Shown: one piece after another, positions 9,125 through 17,594 of the stretch
Layout: every line of letters starts with the position of its first letter
How positions within the stretch are numbered: position 1 is the stretch's first letter
Assembly: GCA_022833215.1 (NCBI GenBank)
Contig: JAIPUZ010000092.1
Location: forward strand, 1-64,000
Source: Mesorhizobium sp.
GTDB lineage: Bacteria; Pseudomonadota; Alphaproteobacteria; Rhizobiales; Rhizobiaceae
Length of the DNA stretch: 64,000 nt
Direction of reading: 5' to 3'
Program-made: the position numbers and the translations under genes
The notes under the pieces: model-generated
What the model saw: the letters and a program-made list of their open reading frames with translations, nothing else
What the model was told of the DNA's origin: nothing
The model's database searches: none

Positions 9125-9201
9125 GCGCGTGGTCCCCGTTCGTCCACAGGCCCGGCGTGCTGGAAATCGCCCATTGCAAATTTGACGAAAATGACATAAA
9201 C

Positions 9202-9217
9202 ATATCTTTATATCTTT
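9202..9217. promoter_or_regulatory. Tandem ATATCTTT operator candidate
   Basis: Two perfect head-to-tail copies of ATATCTTT lie 28 bp upstream of the ArsR-methyltransferase start, in an unusually AT-rich stretch with TTGACG at 9182. ArsR repressors often bind AT-rich repeated or dyad sites at their own promoters. Autoregulation is an inference. Confidence 0.45.
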
Positions 9218-9245
9218 CTTGTTATTGTTCGGAGAGAGCCAGGGC

Positions 9246-10259
9246 ATGAACGTCGCGCTCGATACGATGGTAGATACATTGAAGGCCGCTGCCGAATCCA
9301 GCCGGCTGCGCATTCTGGTTCTACTGTCACAGGGTGATCTCACGGTCTCCGACCTGACCGAAATCCTCGGCCAGTCGCAGCCGCGCGTGTCGCGGCACCT
9401 GAAGCTCCTGATGGAGGCCGATCTGATCGGCCGCTATCAGGAAGGCTCATGGGCCTTTTTCCGCCTTTCCGATCAGGACGCGGCACGCGGTTTCGTGCTG
9501 CGGCTGATTGCGGGTGTCGACCCTGCCGATCCGCAGATCGAGCGCGACATGGAGCGGCTCGCCACCGTCAAGCGCCGGCGGCAGGAGAGGGCGACGGAGT
9601 ATTTCTCCCGCAACGCCGCGAGCTGGGATGAAATCCGCTCGCTGCATGTGCCCGACAGGGCGGTCGAGGCGGCGCTGCTGGAACTGGTCGGCAAGCGGCC
9701 GTTCCAGTCCATGCTGGACCTCGGCACCGGCACCGGGCGTCTTCTGGAGATTCTCGCGCCGCTCTACCGGCGCGGCGTCGGCATCGACATGTCGCGCGAG
9801 ATGCTGGCGGTGGCGCGCGCCAATCTCGACCGTGCCGGCGTTACCAATGCGCAGGTGCGGCAGGGCGATATCTTCGCGCCGCCGGTGGAGCGCGACGCCT
9901 ATGACCTCGTGACCATCCATCAGGTGCTGCACTATCTCGACGATCCCGCCCGCGCCATCGCCGAGGCGGCGCGTCTGCTGCGTCCGTCAGGACGGCTGAT
10001 CATCGTCGACTTCGCGCCTCACACGCTGGAATTCCTGCGCGAAGAACATGCGCACCAGCGTCTCGGCTTTTCCGACCGCCAGATCGGGGAGTGGTTCACT
10101 GAGGCGGGGCTCGACCTCGAAAGCAGCCAGGAATTCGAGCCGAGCGGCAACAACGGCGCCCGGCTGACGGTAAAGCTCTGGCTCGGCCGCGACCGCCGCC
10201 TGCTGATCGCAGATCCCGTTGAAACATTGCAAACCGCCCAGTTCGGGGAAGTCGCCTGA
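9246..10259 (+). CDS. ArsR-family regulator fused to a SAM-dependent methyltransferase domain
   Basis: This 337-residue two-domain protein has an N-terminal ArsR winged helix (about residues 5-90, with DLTEILGQSQPRVSRHLKLL as recognition helix). A methyltransferase domain follows, with motif I MLDLGTGTGRLLEIL (about 157), acidic motif GIDMSREML and LRPSGRLIIVDFAPH. It lacks an obvious cysteine metal site in the HTH, arguing against metal sensing. Its stop codon overlaps the metF ATG by one base. The architecture and linkage suggest a repressor that senses SAM or S-adenosylhomocysteine and controls methionine/one-carbon genes, which is inference. ATG 9246 is chosen over an upstream TTG because it begins the conserved domain. 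Confidence 0.85.
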   Translation: MNVALDTMVDTLKAAAESSRLRILVLLSQGDLTVSDLTEILGQSQPRVSRHLKLLMEADLIGRYQEGSWAFFRLSDQDAARGFVLRLIAGVDPADPQIERDMERLATVKRRRQERATEYFSRNAASWDEIRSLHVPDRAVEAALLELVGKRPFQSMLDLGTGTGRLLEILAPLYRRGVGIDMSREMLAVARANLDRAGVTNAQVRQGDIFAPPVERDAYDLVTIHQVLHYLDDPARAIAEAARLLRPSGRLIIVDFAPHTLEFLREEHAHQRLGFSDRQIGEWFTEAGLDLESSQEFEPSGNNGARLTVKLWLGRDRRLLIADPVETLQTAQFGEVA

Positions 10260-11176
10260 TGAGTCAGTACCGTTTTTCGCGTCGTCCCGATATCGGCGAG
10301 GGCATTCGCGTTTCCTTCGAGTTCTTCCCCCCGAAGAGCGACGAGATGGAAACGCGGCTGTGGGATACGGTCACACGTCTCCAGCCCCTGCAGCCGGATT
10401 TCGTGTCGGTGACCTATGGGGCGGGCGGCTCCACCCGGGAGCGCACGGCGCGCACGGTGGCCCGCATCCTGCACCAGACAGACCTCTCGCCTGCCGCGCA
10501 CCTGACATGCATCGATGCCTCGCGCGACGAGGTCGACGCGGTGATCCGGCAGTTCGCGGAGCTCGGCGTGACGCGTTTCGTCGCGCTGCGCGGCGATCCG
10601 GCAACGGGGGTCGGCACCGGCTACCAGCCGCATCCCGACGGATATGCCAATGGCGCGGAAATGGTGGCGGCGCTGCGCCGGCAGGGCGATTTCGATATTT
10701 CCGTTTCTGCCTACCCGGAAAAGCACCCGGAGAGCCCGGATTTCGCCACCGATATCGACATGCTCAAGCGCAAGGTCGACAATGGCGCGACGCGGGCGAT
10801 CACCCAGTTCTTCTTCGACAACGACATCTATGAGCGCTACGTCGAGCGGGTGCGCCGGGCCGGCATCTATATCCCCATCGTTCCGGGCATATTGCCGGTT
10901 CACAACATCGTGCAGGTGGCCAATTTCTCGGCGCGCGCCGGCGCGCATGTGCCGGCTTGGCTGCGCGAGCGCTTCGCCGGGCTGGAGAACGATCCGCAGA
11001 CCCATGCGCTAGTCGCCGCCGCCGTCGCCGCAGAGCAGGTGCACGACCTGATCGAGCGTGGGGTGGGCGATTTCCACTTTTACACCATGAACAGGGCCGA
11101 TCTGGCCTATGCCGTGTGCCACATGATCGGCATTCGCCCCCGTTCGAACGGGGGCGAGACGTCGGCCGCGGCCTGA
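10259..11176 (+). CDS. metF: Methylenetetrahydrofolate reductase
   Basis: This 305-residue TIM-barrel flavoprotein begins with the family motif VSFEFFPPKSDEME, including the catalytic glutamate. It contains FVSVTYGAGGSTRERT, HLTCIDASRDEV, FVALRGDPATG and ATRAITQFFFDNDIYERYVERVR. MetF reduces 5,10-methylene-THF to 5-methyl-THF, supplying the methyl group for methionine synthesis. The ATG overlaps the stop of the ArsR-methyltransferase gene (TGATG), so the pair is translated together. A strong terminator follows. Confidence 0.95.
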   Translation: MSQYRFSRRPDIGEGIRVSFEFFPPKSDEMETRLWDTVTRLQPLQPDFVSVTYGAGGSTRERTARTVARILHQTDLSPAAHLTCIDASRDEVDAVIRQFAELGVTRFVALRGDPATGVGTGYQPHPDGYANGAEMVAALRRQGDFDISVSAYPEKHPESPDFATDIDMLKRKVDNGATRAITQFFFDNDIYERYVERVRRAGIYIPIVPGILPVHNIVQVANFSARAGAHVPAWLRERFAGLENDPQTHALVAAAVAAEQVHDLIERGVGDFHFYTMNRADLAYAVCHMIGIRPRSNGGETSAAA

Positions 11177-11204
11177 GCGCGGCGAAGCGCGAAACCGGAA
11201 GCGA

Positions 11205-11233
11205 AAAGGCCGGGCTTGAAGCCCGGCCTTTCT
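11205..11233 (+). terminator. Rho-independent terminator of the arsR-metF operon
   Basis: Arms AAAGGCCGGGC (11205-11215) and GCCCGGCCTTT (11221-11231) pair perfectly around TTGAA. Confidence 0.88.
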
Positions 11234-11288
11234 CGTAAACTCTGTTTTCAGATACTGGGTTTCGGTTACTGGCCTACCGCACATACGG

Positions 11289-11375
11289 TCAGGGCAGAAC
11301 GCCTATGATCAGGGCGCCAACGAATGCAAAAGCGGCGCAGAAGATCAACGCGTTGATCGGCCTTGTAAGTCCCAT
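11289..11375 (-). CDS. 28-residue membrane miniprotein
   Basis: A 28-codon frame starts ATG at 11373-11375 and encodes MGLTRPINALIF followed by a hydrophobic stretch ending GVLP. It forms a single predicted transmembrane helix (about residues 8-26). Support is a textbook AAGGAGG Shine-Dalgarno 6 bases before the ATG and a clean hydrophobic pattern. It stands alone between the metF terminator and a transglycosylase gene transcribed the same way. The function is unknown. Confidence 0.65.
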   Translation of the reverse strand: MGLTRPINALIFCAAFAFVGALIIGVLP

Positions 11376-11560
11376 GGATAGCCTCCTTCTGAAAAGCTAT
11401 TCCGGGAATCTAGAAATTATTGGCGCTGTGACAAGCGAAAATTTTGCTGCATTGCGGCGGATTTGTGGATCGCTTTGTGCTTCCGCGTTGAAATCGCAGG
11501 GTAAAATCCATTTAATCTTTGTGCATAAATTGTGACGGATCGGAGGCTCAGGCCGAGAAA

Positions 11561-11577
11561 CGCCCATGATGTGGGCG
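11561..11577 (-). terminator. Weak terminator candidate below the MltB-like gene
   Basis: CGCCCA and TGGGCG (6-bp arms, 5-base loop) are followed on the minus strand by TTTCTC. The stem is short and lies 67 bases past the stop. Confidence 0.3.
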
Positions 11578-11643
11578 CGCGGCTTTGGCTACCGCTTCCG
11601 GTGTATATGGCGCGCCGGCTAACGGGATTCGAAGCAGGCCGTC

Positions 11644-12819
11644 TCACAGGGAGGAAAGAAGTCCGGCTGTCGGCCATCCGTCGGCGGGGATGCCAAGGCG
11701 CAACTGCTCCTGTCGCACGGCCTCGCGCGTGTTGGTGCCGAGGATGCCGTCCACATTGCCGACGTCGTAGCCGTGGGCCTGAAGCTTGCGCTGCAATTCC
11801 TTCATCTGCTCCATGCCGAGGCCGGGCTCCGGAGAGCGGGGATCGTAGGCCGGCGCGCCGTCGAGACGGGTGGCGAGCACGGCCGCGGTCAGCGCGTAGG
11901 TGAAGGACTGGTTCCACTTCAGATAGACTTCGAAATTGTCGTAGGTGAGGAAGGCGGGACCCTTGCGGCCCATCGGCAGGGCGAGCCCGGCGGTCTGGCC
12001 GTTGTCAGCCAGCGGGCTGCCGTCGCGGCGGGTGACGCCCCAATTGTTCCACTGGGAAATGGGCAGCTTGTTGGTGCGGCTGGTCTCTTCCCATGGCAGG
12101 TTGTCGGGGATGCGGACCTCCTCGATCCAGGGATGGCCGGGAACCCAGCCGCGCGACTGAATCTTCTTGGCCGTGGTCATGATGGCGTCCGGGGCGCTGT
12201 TGCGCAGGTCCACGATGCCGTCATTGTCGCCGTCGACACCGTTGTTGAGATAGTCGGCCGGCAGGATCTGGGTCTGGCCGATCTCGCCCGCCCATGCGCC
12301 CTTAACGTCGGCGGGCAGGACGCCACGGTCGATCAGCGTCAGCAGCGGCACCAGATGCGGGCGGAAGAGCTGCGGACGGCGGCAGTCATGCGCCAGGGTC
12401 ACCAGCGCGTTCAGGGTGGGAAAATCGCCCTGCACCGCGCCGAAATCGGTTTCCAGCGCCCAGAAGGCGGTAATGACGGAGGCCGGTGCGCCATATTCCT
12501 GCTCGGCCCGGTCGAAGACGGAGGCGTATTTGCGCATGTTGGCGGCACCGTGCTTCAGCCGGTACTCCGAGATCATGCGTCCCGAAAATTCGATGAAGGT
12601 CTGCGAGAAAACGCCCTGCGAACGGTCGCGGGCGAGAACGCGCGTGTCGATGTCGGCGCCTTCCAGCGCGCGCAGCCCGGCCTCGCCGACACCGGCGGCG
12701 CGCGCCTCCGCGACCACACCCTGCTTCCACGCCTCGAAATCGATGCCGCATTCCTGGGCGACGGCGGCTCCGGGCAATGCCGCCAGCAGCGTGGCAATGG
12801 CAAGAATACGCGCTCGCAT
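11644..12819 (-). CDS. Lytic murein transglycosylase, MltB family, with peptidoglycan-binding domain
   Basis: This 391-residue exported protein has a signal peptide ending near AVAQECG, so it is periplasmic rather than a lipoprotein. The catalytic domain includes ITAFWALETDFGAVQGDFPTLNALVTLA with the catalytic glutamate at about residue 123. It also has GEIGQTQILPADYLNNGVDGDNDGIVDL, a family-wide block. A C-terminal peptidoglycan-binding domain (about 325-391, ELQRKLQAHGYDVGNVDGILGTNTREAVR) anchors it to the wall. It cleaves the MurNAc-GlcNAc bond, giving 1,6-anhydro products. A GH25 lysozyme gene lies upstream on the same strand. Confidence 0.92.
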   Translation of the reverse strand: MRARILAIATLLAALPGAAVAQECGIDFEAWKQGVVAEARAAGVGEAGLRALEGADIDTRVLARDRSQGVFSQTFIEFSGRMISEYRLKHGAANMRKYASVFDRAEQEYGAPASVITAFWALETDFGAVQGDFPTLNALVTLAHDCRRPQLFRPHLVPLLTLIDRGVLPADVKGAWAGEIGQTQILPADYLNNGVDGDNDGIVDLRNSAPDAIMTTAKKIQSRGWVPGHPWIEEVRIPDNLPWEETSRTNKLPISQWNNWGVTRRDGSPLADNGQTAGLALPMGRKGPAFLTYDNFEVYLKWNQSFTYALTAAVLATRLDGAPAYDPRSPEPGLGMEQMKELQRKLQAHGYDVGNVDGILGTNTREAVRQEQLRLGIPADGWPTAGLLSSL

Positions 12820-12944
12820 GGTGTCCTTCCAGCTTCGACGAGATTTTTTGGCTGCGCCTGTGATGAGCGCGCTATGGCCATCACTTATGTCGAAAACCGG
12901 GCAAGACCATAGCCACGTCCATCAATGCGATCGGCTTCAGCCTG

Positions 12945-13751
12945 TCAACGGGTGTTCTGCCGCAGCCAGTTGTGCCAGGCGGCCTGTGTTCCGTTGAACA
13001 CGTTTATGTCGGCCTTGCCCTTGATTCCGGGCACGATACCGGTGCCGGTATATTGCCAGAAGGTGAAGGGGTGCGGCCCGTAGCGGCTGGACGGATGGCC
13101 CGCGACCGAGCGCAGCCAGTACGGATATCCGTGGAACGTGGCCAGCTTGTTGTCGTCGAAGAAGTCGATCGACGTGTAGATGATCGGCTTCTTGCCATAG
13201 TGGTTTTCGATGGTCTTCAGGAAGATCGACATTTCCGTGCGCACCGTCTCCGGCGGCGGGCGCAGCTTGCAGGTCGGAGATTGGGGGTTCCACTCCATGT
13301 CGAGGACCGGTGGCAGCGCCGACGGATCCTTCGGAACGTTCTGGATGAACCAGCGCGCCTGCTCGACCGCCGGACGGCAGAAATAATAGAAATGATAAGC
13401 GCCGCGCGGCACGCCGGCAGCCCTGGCGCCGCGCCAGTGCTCGTGAAAATAATCGTCCACCCGGTCGCCGCCTTCCGTCGCCTTGATGAAGGCGAATGAG
13501 ATGCCGGACGCTTTGACCTGCGCCCAGTCGACCGACGTCTGGTATTTCGAGACGTCGGTGCCGTGCACCGCGTAGTGCCACGGGGCGGCGCCCTGCCAGT
13601 CGTGCGGATTGCTGTCGCCGAAGCGCGGCGCCTTGCCGGTGGCGCCGGAAGGCCCCGCTGAAGGGGACACGCCGGCAGGCACCATGTCTTCGAGCGTGGT
13701 GGAGCAGGCGCCGAGCAGAGCCAGTCCGAACAGGAATGCAAGTCGGCGCAT
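12945..13751 (-). CDS. GH25 lysozyme-like lipoprotein
   Basis: This 268-residue protein starts MRRLAFLFGLALLGACSTT, a lipoprotein signal with lipobox LGAC and Cys16. The GH25 domain follows, with GTDVSKYQTSVDW (catalytic Asp at about residue 66), FAFIKATEGG, GAYHFYYF and PVLDMEWN with the acidic pair. GH25 enzymes hydrolyse the beta-1,4 MurNAc-GlcNAc bond. The ATG at 13751 is chosen over longer in-frame starts because GGGAGA precedes it and the signal peptide begins there. It is upstream of the MltB-like gene on the same strand and divergent from a serine hydrolase gene. Confidence 0.9.
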   Translation of the reverse strand: MRRLAFLFGLALLGACSTTLEDMVPAGVSPSAGPSGATGKAPRFGDSNPHDWQGAAPWHYAVHGTDVSKYQTSVDWAQVKASGISFAFIKATEGGDRVDDYFHEHWRGARAAGVPRGAYHFYYFCRPAVEQARWFIQNVPKDPSALPPVLDMEWNPQSPTCKLRPPPETVRTEMSIFLKTIENHYGKKPIIYTSIDFFDDNKLATFHGYPYWLRSVAGHPSSRYGPHPFTFWQYTGTGIVPGIKGKADINVFNGTQAAWHNWLRQNTR

Positions 13752-13932
13752 TGTTCTCCCCAAAAACGCAGTCACGGCGGCGCGCATAGCGGGGCCGCCT
13801 CGGCAGCATTGCCGCTTTCCCGGAATGTGCTTATCCCCGGTGATTGCCGAACATGGTTTATATTCGGTTGATGGCCCCCCGCAGAACCGCAACTATGGAC
13901 GCAAATGCACGGCGAATCGAGGGGCGGGAGCG

Positions 13933-15330
13933 ATGCGGACAATCACAAGTCTGGCAATGGGGCTGGCAAAGGGGCTGGCCGCGCTGGTGGTGGTCGCCGG
14001 CCTTGCGCTGTTCGGCTGGCTCTATGCCGCGCCGCCGGAACTGATCCGCGTCGGCTCCGGCTATGCCGCCAAGATCGTCTGCTCCAATGTCTTCATTGCC
14101 GGCCGCGACGCGCAGCAGGTTCTTGAAGTGGATGTGCAGGCGCCGGGCCATCCGCTGCTGAAGCTGATGCGTGTTTCCGTGGACCGCGAAGAAAAACGGG
14201 TGCAGGCCGGCCTGCTCGGCATCCTCGGCCGGAGCACAGCCGTGGCGCGGGAAGGACTGGGCTGCGCGAATGTTCCCGATGGCGATACGGGCAGGGCACG
14301 GGCCGTGCAACTCGCCGATGCGCCGGCACCCGGCCAGTCTTCGCCGGCACTGTGGCCTCAGGGCGAAGGGGTGGACGCGGCGACGGCGGAGGTCGCTGCC
14401 GTGCTTGCCGACGACAACCTTGCCGGCCAGGGGATGCGCGCCATCGTGGTGGTGCGCGACGGGCGCATCGTCGGCGAGCGATACGGCGAGGGTTTTTCGC
14501 AAGCCACGCCGCTGCTCGGCTGGTCGATGTCCAAGACCGTGAATGCGGCCATCGTCGGCACGCTGGTGCGTGACGGCAGGATGTCGCTGGAGGATGCACA
14601 CCTGTTTCCCGCATGGGAGGGAGACGAGCGCGCCACCATCACCGTTGCCGACCTGATGGCCATGTCGAGCGGGCTCGCCTTCAACGAGGACTACGGCACG
14701 GTGGCGGATGTGACCCGCATGCTCTACCTTGAGCCCGACATGGTGGGCTTTGCCAGCTCCCTGCCGCTTGTCGGGCCGGTTGGAGGCAGCTTCTCCTATT
14801 CCAGCGGAACGTCGGTTTTGCTGGCGCGGTTGTGGCAGGATGCGCTGGGCGATCGGCAGCAGGCGCTGCCATGGCCGCGAAGCGCGCTGTTTTCTCCGCT
14901 GGGCATGGACAGCGCGGTGATGGAGGCGGATGCAAGCGGCACATTCGTCGGCTCGTCCTACATCTACGCCACGGCGCGCGACTGGGCGCGCTTCGGCCAG
15001 TTCTTGTTGCAGGACGGCGTCTGGAACGGCAAGCAGATCCTGCCGCCGGGCTTCGTGTCGTGGATGCGCGAGCCAGCCCCGGCATCGAACGGCATCTACG
15101 GCAAGGGCCAGCTTTGGCTGGAAGCTCCGGACGGCAACGGCCGCAGGATGGGCGTCCCCGCCGATGCCTTCTGGCTCAAGGGCCATGACGGACAGACCGT
15201 CGCGGTGATCCCGTCGCAGCGCATGGTGGTTGTGCGCATGGGGCTGACGCCAAGGGCTGTCGGCTACACGCCGGAACTTCTGGTCTCGGCGCTGGTTGCA
15301 ACGCTGAACCCACCCGGCGGGCAGGAGTGA
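13933..15330 (+). CDS. Membrane-anchored serine hydrolase of the beta-lactamase/NylB-like S12 family
   Basis: This 465-residue protein has an N-terminal hydrophobic anchor (about 10-32) and a 110-residue extracytoplasmic region. A serine hydrolase domain follows: SxxK motif GWSMSKTV (Ser at about 198, Lys 201), Tyr motif FSYSSGTSV (about 288), and GHDGQ in place of the KTG-type triad. The same combination occurs in 6-aminohexanoate-dimer hydrolases and class C beta-lactamase relatives. The true substrate is unknown. ATG 13933 follows GGGCGGGAG. It is divergent from the GH25 gene. Confidence 0.82.
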   Translation: MRTITSLAMGLAKGLAALVVVAGLALFGWLYAAPPELIRVGSGYAAKIVCSNVFIAGRDAQQVLEVDVQAPGHPLLKLMRVSVDREEKRVQAGLLGILGRSTAVAREGLGCANVPDGDTGRARAVQLADAPAPGQSSPALWPQGEGVDAATAEVAAVLADDNLAGQGMRAIVVVRDGRIVGERYGEGFSQATPLLGWSMSKTVNAAIVGTLVRDGRMSLEDAHLFPAWEGDERATITVADLMAMSSGLAFNEDYGTVADVTRMLYLEPDMVGFASSLPLVGPVGGSFSYSSGTSVLLARLWQDALGDRQQALPWPRSALFSPLGMDSAVMEADASGTFVGSSYIYATARDWARFGQFLLQDGVWNGKQILPPGFVSWMREPAPASNGIYGKGQLWLEAPDGNGRRMGVPADAFWLKGHDGQTVAVIPSQRMVVVRMGLTPRAVGYTPELLVSALVATLNPPGGQE

Positions 15331-15719
15331 GGCAATTCCGGATTCAGTACAGGGGATTGCGCCCTCTTTTGCAGGTTTCGATTCCGGAACTTCGCGTGGA
15401 GCCTCAATGCGACGCCCCCTTGCATTTTCCTCGTTGCCCGAGCCTCGCCGATACGGAAATCCTTCGACGGAGCGGTAGGCAGGCGGCGCGGGGAGTCCGG
15501 GCCGGTGGGCGAAAGTTGCCACCGAAGCCGTCCGGCGTATTGTCCGCGCTCCGCAGGTTTTCCGAACGCTGCCGGACCGGCACGCGGCATGATGCGCCCA
15601 TCGACATGGCGCTGCCCCTGTTCCAGAACGAAACGCAACGTTATGAAACAGATAGCGCTTTTCGGCATTACATTCACAACCGCCTGTAGAGGCGGGGGTG
15701 TTTGTAAGGAGACGAAAAT
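15331..15719. other. 389-bp stretch without a supported gene
   Basis: Both strands were read. An open plus-strand frame exists, but its product is arginine-rich, lacks recognisable motifs and has no good ribosome-binding site. A short hairpin (CCGCCT 15680-15685 with AGGCGG 15690-15695) stands immediately before the Shine-Dalgarno of the lipoprotein gene. It may be a long 5' leader of that gene. Nothing else is recognised. Confidence 0.5.
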
Positions 15720-15971
15720 ATGAAGAAGCTCGTTCTTGCCTCTCTTTCCGCTCTGGCCCTGCTGGGTGTTGCCGCATGCAGCGACAGCGGTTCCGATGCC
15801 ACCACCACCCAGAGCACGACGCCGCCGGCCGGCGAGCAGCCTATCACGCCTGACAGCACGGCTCCGGCAACTCCCCCGGCAACCGACGGCTCGACCACGC
15901 AGAGCATCACGCCCCTTCCGGAGGATGGCGGCTCGCAGACCGATCCTTCCATGCCCGCGCCTGCGGAATAA
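15720..15971 (+). CDS. Small Thr/Pro-rich lipoprotein
   Basis: This 83-residue protein has a lipoprotein signal (MKKLVLASLSALALLGVAACS, Cys20 as the lipidation site). The mature part is a low-complexity tail rich in Thr, Pro, Ser, Asp and Gly. No folded domain is apparent. AAGGAGA precedes the ATG. It resembles small surface or periplasmic lipoproteins of unknown role in rhizobia. A strong terminator follows, so the gene is monocistronic. Confidence 0.75.
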   Translation: MKKLVLASLSALALLGVAACSDSGSDATTTQSTTPPAGEQPITPDSTAPATPPATDGSTTQSITPLPEDGGSQTDPSMPAPAE

Positions 15972-15991
15972 GCTTTCTTCCCTGCTCCCCC

Positions 15992-16018
15992 AAAGGGCCG
16001 GCTCTGCCGGCCCTTTTT
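15992..16018 (+). terminator. Rho-independent terminator of the lipoprotein gene
   Basis: AAAGGGCCGGC (15992-16002) pairs with GCCGGCCCTTT (16006-16016) and is followed by TT. Confidence 0.9.
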
Positions 16019-16113
16019 GCTGCCCGCGTTTCGGGAGCCCTTTTTTCGTCCAGATCGGCTGACACGGGAACGGCATGCTTTCCTGTTCCCTCGAAAGATT
16101 CTAAACAGCGTTC

Positions 16114-16833
16114 ATGTCCATCTGGAACCGCATCGGCGATTTCATACAGCGCCTTTCCTCTTCCACCGCAGCCGGTGTCGCCGACATGGCGGAAGCGGTG
16201 CGCACCCTGTTCGCCGGAGACCCGGAGCTGCGCCGCAAGGTGGCGTTTTCGGTCGCCATGATCGCGCTGTCGGCCAAGATGGCCAAGGCCGACGGCGTCG
16301 TCACGCAGGACGAGGTGCGGGCCTTTCAGGCAATCTTCGAGGTTCCGCCGCAGGAGACGCGCAACGTCGCGCGCCTCTACGATCTCGCCAGGCGGGATAC
16401 GGCCGGGTTCGAGGTCTATGCCCGGCAAATGGCGAGCCTGTGCGGAAGTGGCGGCCCCAATTGCATGATGCTGGAGGACATACTCGACGGTCTGTTCCAT
16501 ATCGCGACGGCCGATGGCGTGCTGCACGAGCGCGAGGAGGGCTTCCTGCATCGCGTGGCCGAAATATTCAGCATCGAGGAAGACCATTACCAGACGATCC
16601 TTTCGCGCCATGTCGAGCTTGGAAGTGCCGATCCCTATATTGTGCTCGGCATCGAGAGGGGGCAGCCGCTGGCGGAGGTGAAGAGGCATTACCGCAAGCT
16701 GGTGGCGGAAAATCACCCGGACCGGCTGATCGGCAGGGGCCTGCCGCAGGAGTTCATCGCCATCGCCACCACGCGGCTGGCGGCGATCAATGCAGCCTAC
16801 GAAATCATCGAGCGGAGCCTGCAGGCGGCATGA
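16114..16833 (+). CDS. TerB/J-domain protein (DjlA-like)
   Basis: This 239-residue protein has an N-terminal TerB-like helical domain (about 30-150, with AFSVAMIALSAKMAKADGVVTQDEV and the second half FHIATADGVLHEREEGFLHRVAEIF). A C-terminal J domain (about 170-239) carries the invariant HPD in KLVAENHPDRL. DjlA proteins are DnaK co-chaperones, but the N-terminal membrane anchor of enterobacterial DjlA is absent, so this one is probably cytosolic. The stop overlaps the ATG of the amidase gene (ATGA). Confidence 0.85.
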   Translation: MSIWNRIGDFIQRLSSSTAAGVADMAEAVRTLFAGDPELRRKVAFSVAMIALSAKMAKADGVVTQDEVRAFQAIFEVPPQETRNVARLYDLARRDTAGFEVYARQMASLCGSGGPNCMMLEDILDGLFHIATADGVLHEREEGFLHRVAEIFSIEEDHYQTILSRHVELGSADPYIVLGIERGQPLAEVKRHYRKLVAENHPDRLIGRGLPQEFIAIATTRLAAINAAYEIIERSLQAA

Positions 16834-17594
16834 GCGGCTTCGCCCCCGACCATCCCGGAGCCGAGGTCAGGGTGTCGCCGAATTTCGGTCCGCGCCGCGA
16901 CCGGCTGCGCCCGGACATGATCATCCTGCATTACACGGGCATGGAAAGCGGCCATGCGGCGGAGGTGCGCCTGTGCGACGCCGAAAGCGAAGTGTCCTCG
17001 CATTACCTCGTGCATGAGGACGGCCATGTCGTGCAGATGGTGCGTGAAAGCGACCGTGCCTGGCATGCCGGGAAAAGCTCATGGCGCGGGCTCAACGACA
17101 TCAACTCCGGCTCCATCGGCATAGAGATCGTCAATCCCGGCCATGAACTCGGATACCGCGCCTTTCCGGGGCGGCAGATCGATGCCGTCATCGCCCTGTG
17201 CAGGGGGATAGCGGATCGCCACCGGGTGAGGCCCGAAAGGGTGCTCGCGCATTCCGATATCGCGCCCGGGCGCAAGGTCGATCCGGGCGAGAAATTTCCG
17301 TGGAAACGCCTGTTCGAGGCCGGTATCGGCCATCTTGTGCCCGCGTCGCCGGTGCGGCCGGGGCCGGTGCTCGGGGAGGGCGATGCGGGGCCGGATGTCG
17401 AGAAAATGCAGTCGATGCTGGCGCTCTACGGCTATGGAGTGGAGATCACCGGCGTCTACGACGCGCAGACGCGTATCGTCGTCGAAGCCTTCCAGCGCCA
17501 CTTCCGCCGCCGCATTGTTGACGGAATCGCGGATGGTTCCACTTTGCGGACCCTTGAGCGGCTTCTGGCTTCCGTGCCGCAAGGCTTTGAATAA
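16830..17594 (+). CDS. N-acetylmuramoyl-L-alanine amidase, AmpD/amidase_2 family, with PG-binding domain
   Basis: This 254-residue zinc amidase has MIILHYTGMES (zinc His34), SSHYLVHEDGHVVQMV, AWHAG, SGSIGIEIVNPGH and VLAHSDIAPGRKVDPG (second zinc His near 141 and Asp nearby). A C-terminal peptidoglycan-binding repeat occupies about 190-245. No signal peptide is visible, fitting a cytoplasmic AmpD-type role in recycling anhydro-muropeptides made by lytic transglycosylases. The extra PG-binding domain is more typical of AmiD-type proteins. It is translationally coupled to the TerB/J gene. Confidence 0.88.
   Translation: MSGFAPDHPGAEVRVSPNFGPRRDRLRPDMIILHYTGMESGHAAEVRLCDAESEVSSHYLVHEDGHVVQMVRESDRAWHAGKSSWRGLNDINSGSIGIEIVNPGHELGYRAFPGRQIDAVIALCRGIADRHRVRPERVLAHSDIAPGRKVDPGEKFPWKRLFEAGIGHLVPASPVRPGPVLGEGDAGPDVEKMQSMLALYGYGVEITGVYDAQTRIVVEAFQRHFRRRIVDGIADGSTLRTLERLLASVPQGFE

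Noticed and set aside
9125-9245. SAM riboswitch in front of the arsR-metF operon
   Set aside because: No conserved SAM-II or SAM-I core or pseudoknot-forming segments could be seen; AT-rich repeats fit a protein operator better.
11580-11643. tRNA-like fragment near GGGATTCGAAGCAGG
   Set aside because: No acceptor-stem complement, D-arm or anticodon arm at the right spacing.
15379-15410. GTTTCGATTCCGG resembling the start of the CRISPR-like repeat
   Set aside because: Only about nine bases match and the core TCCACGC is absent; no 66-bp periodicity.
15327-15689. Plus-strand 120-codon frame after the serine hydrolase
   Set aside because: Overlaps the stop, lacks a Shine-Dalgarno, has no recognisable motif and is Arg-rich as expected of random GC-rich DNA.
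13858-15777. Long minus-strand frame (639 codons) opposite the serine hydrolase gene
   Set aside because: It is a GC-rich shadow of a clear S12-family gene; product is low-complexity and His/Arg-rich with no motif.
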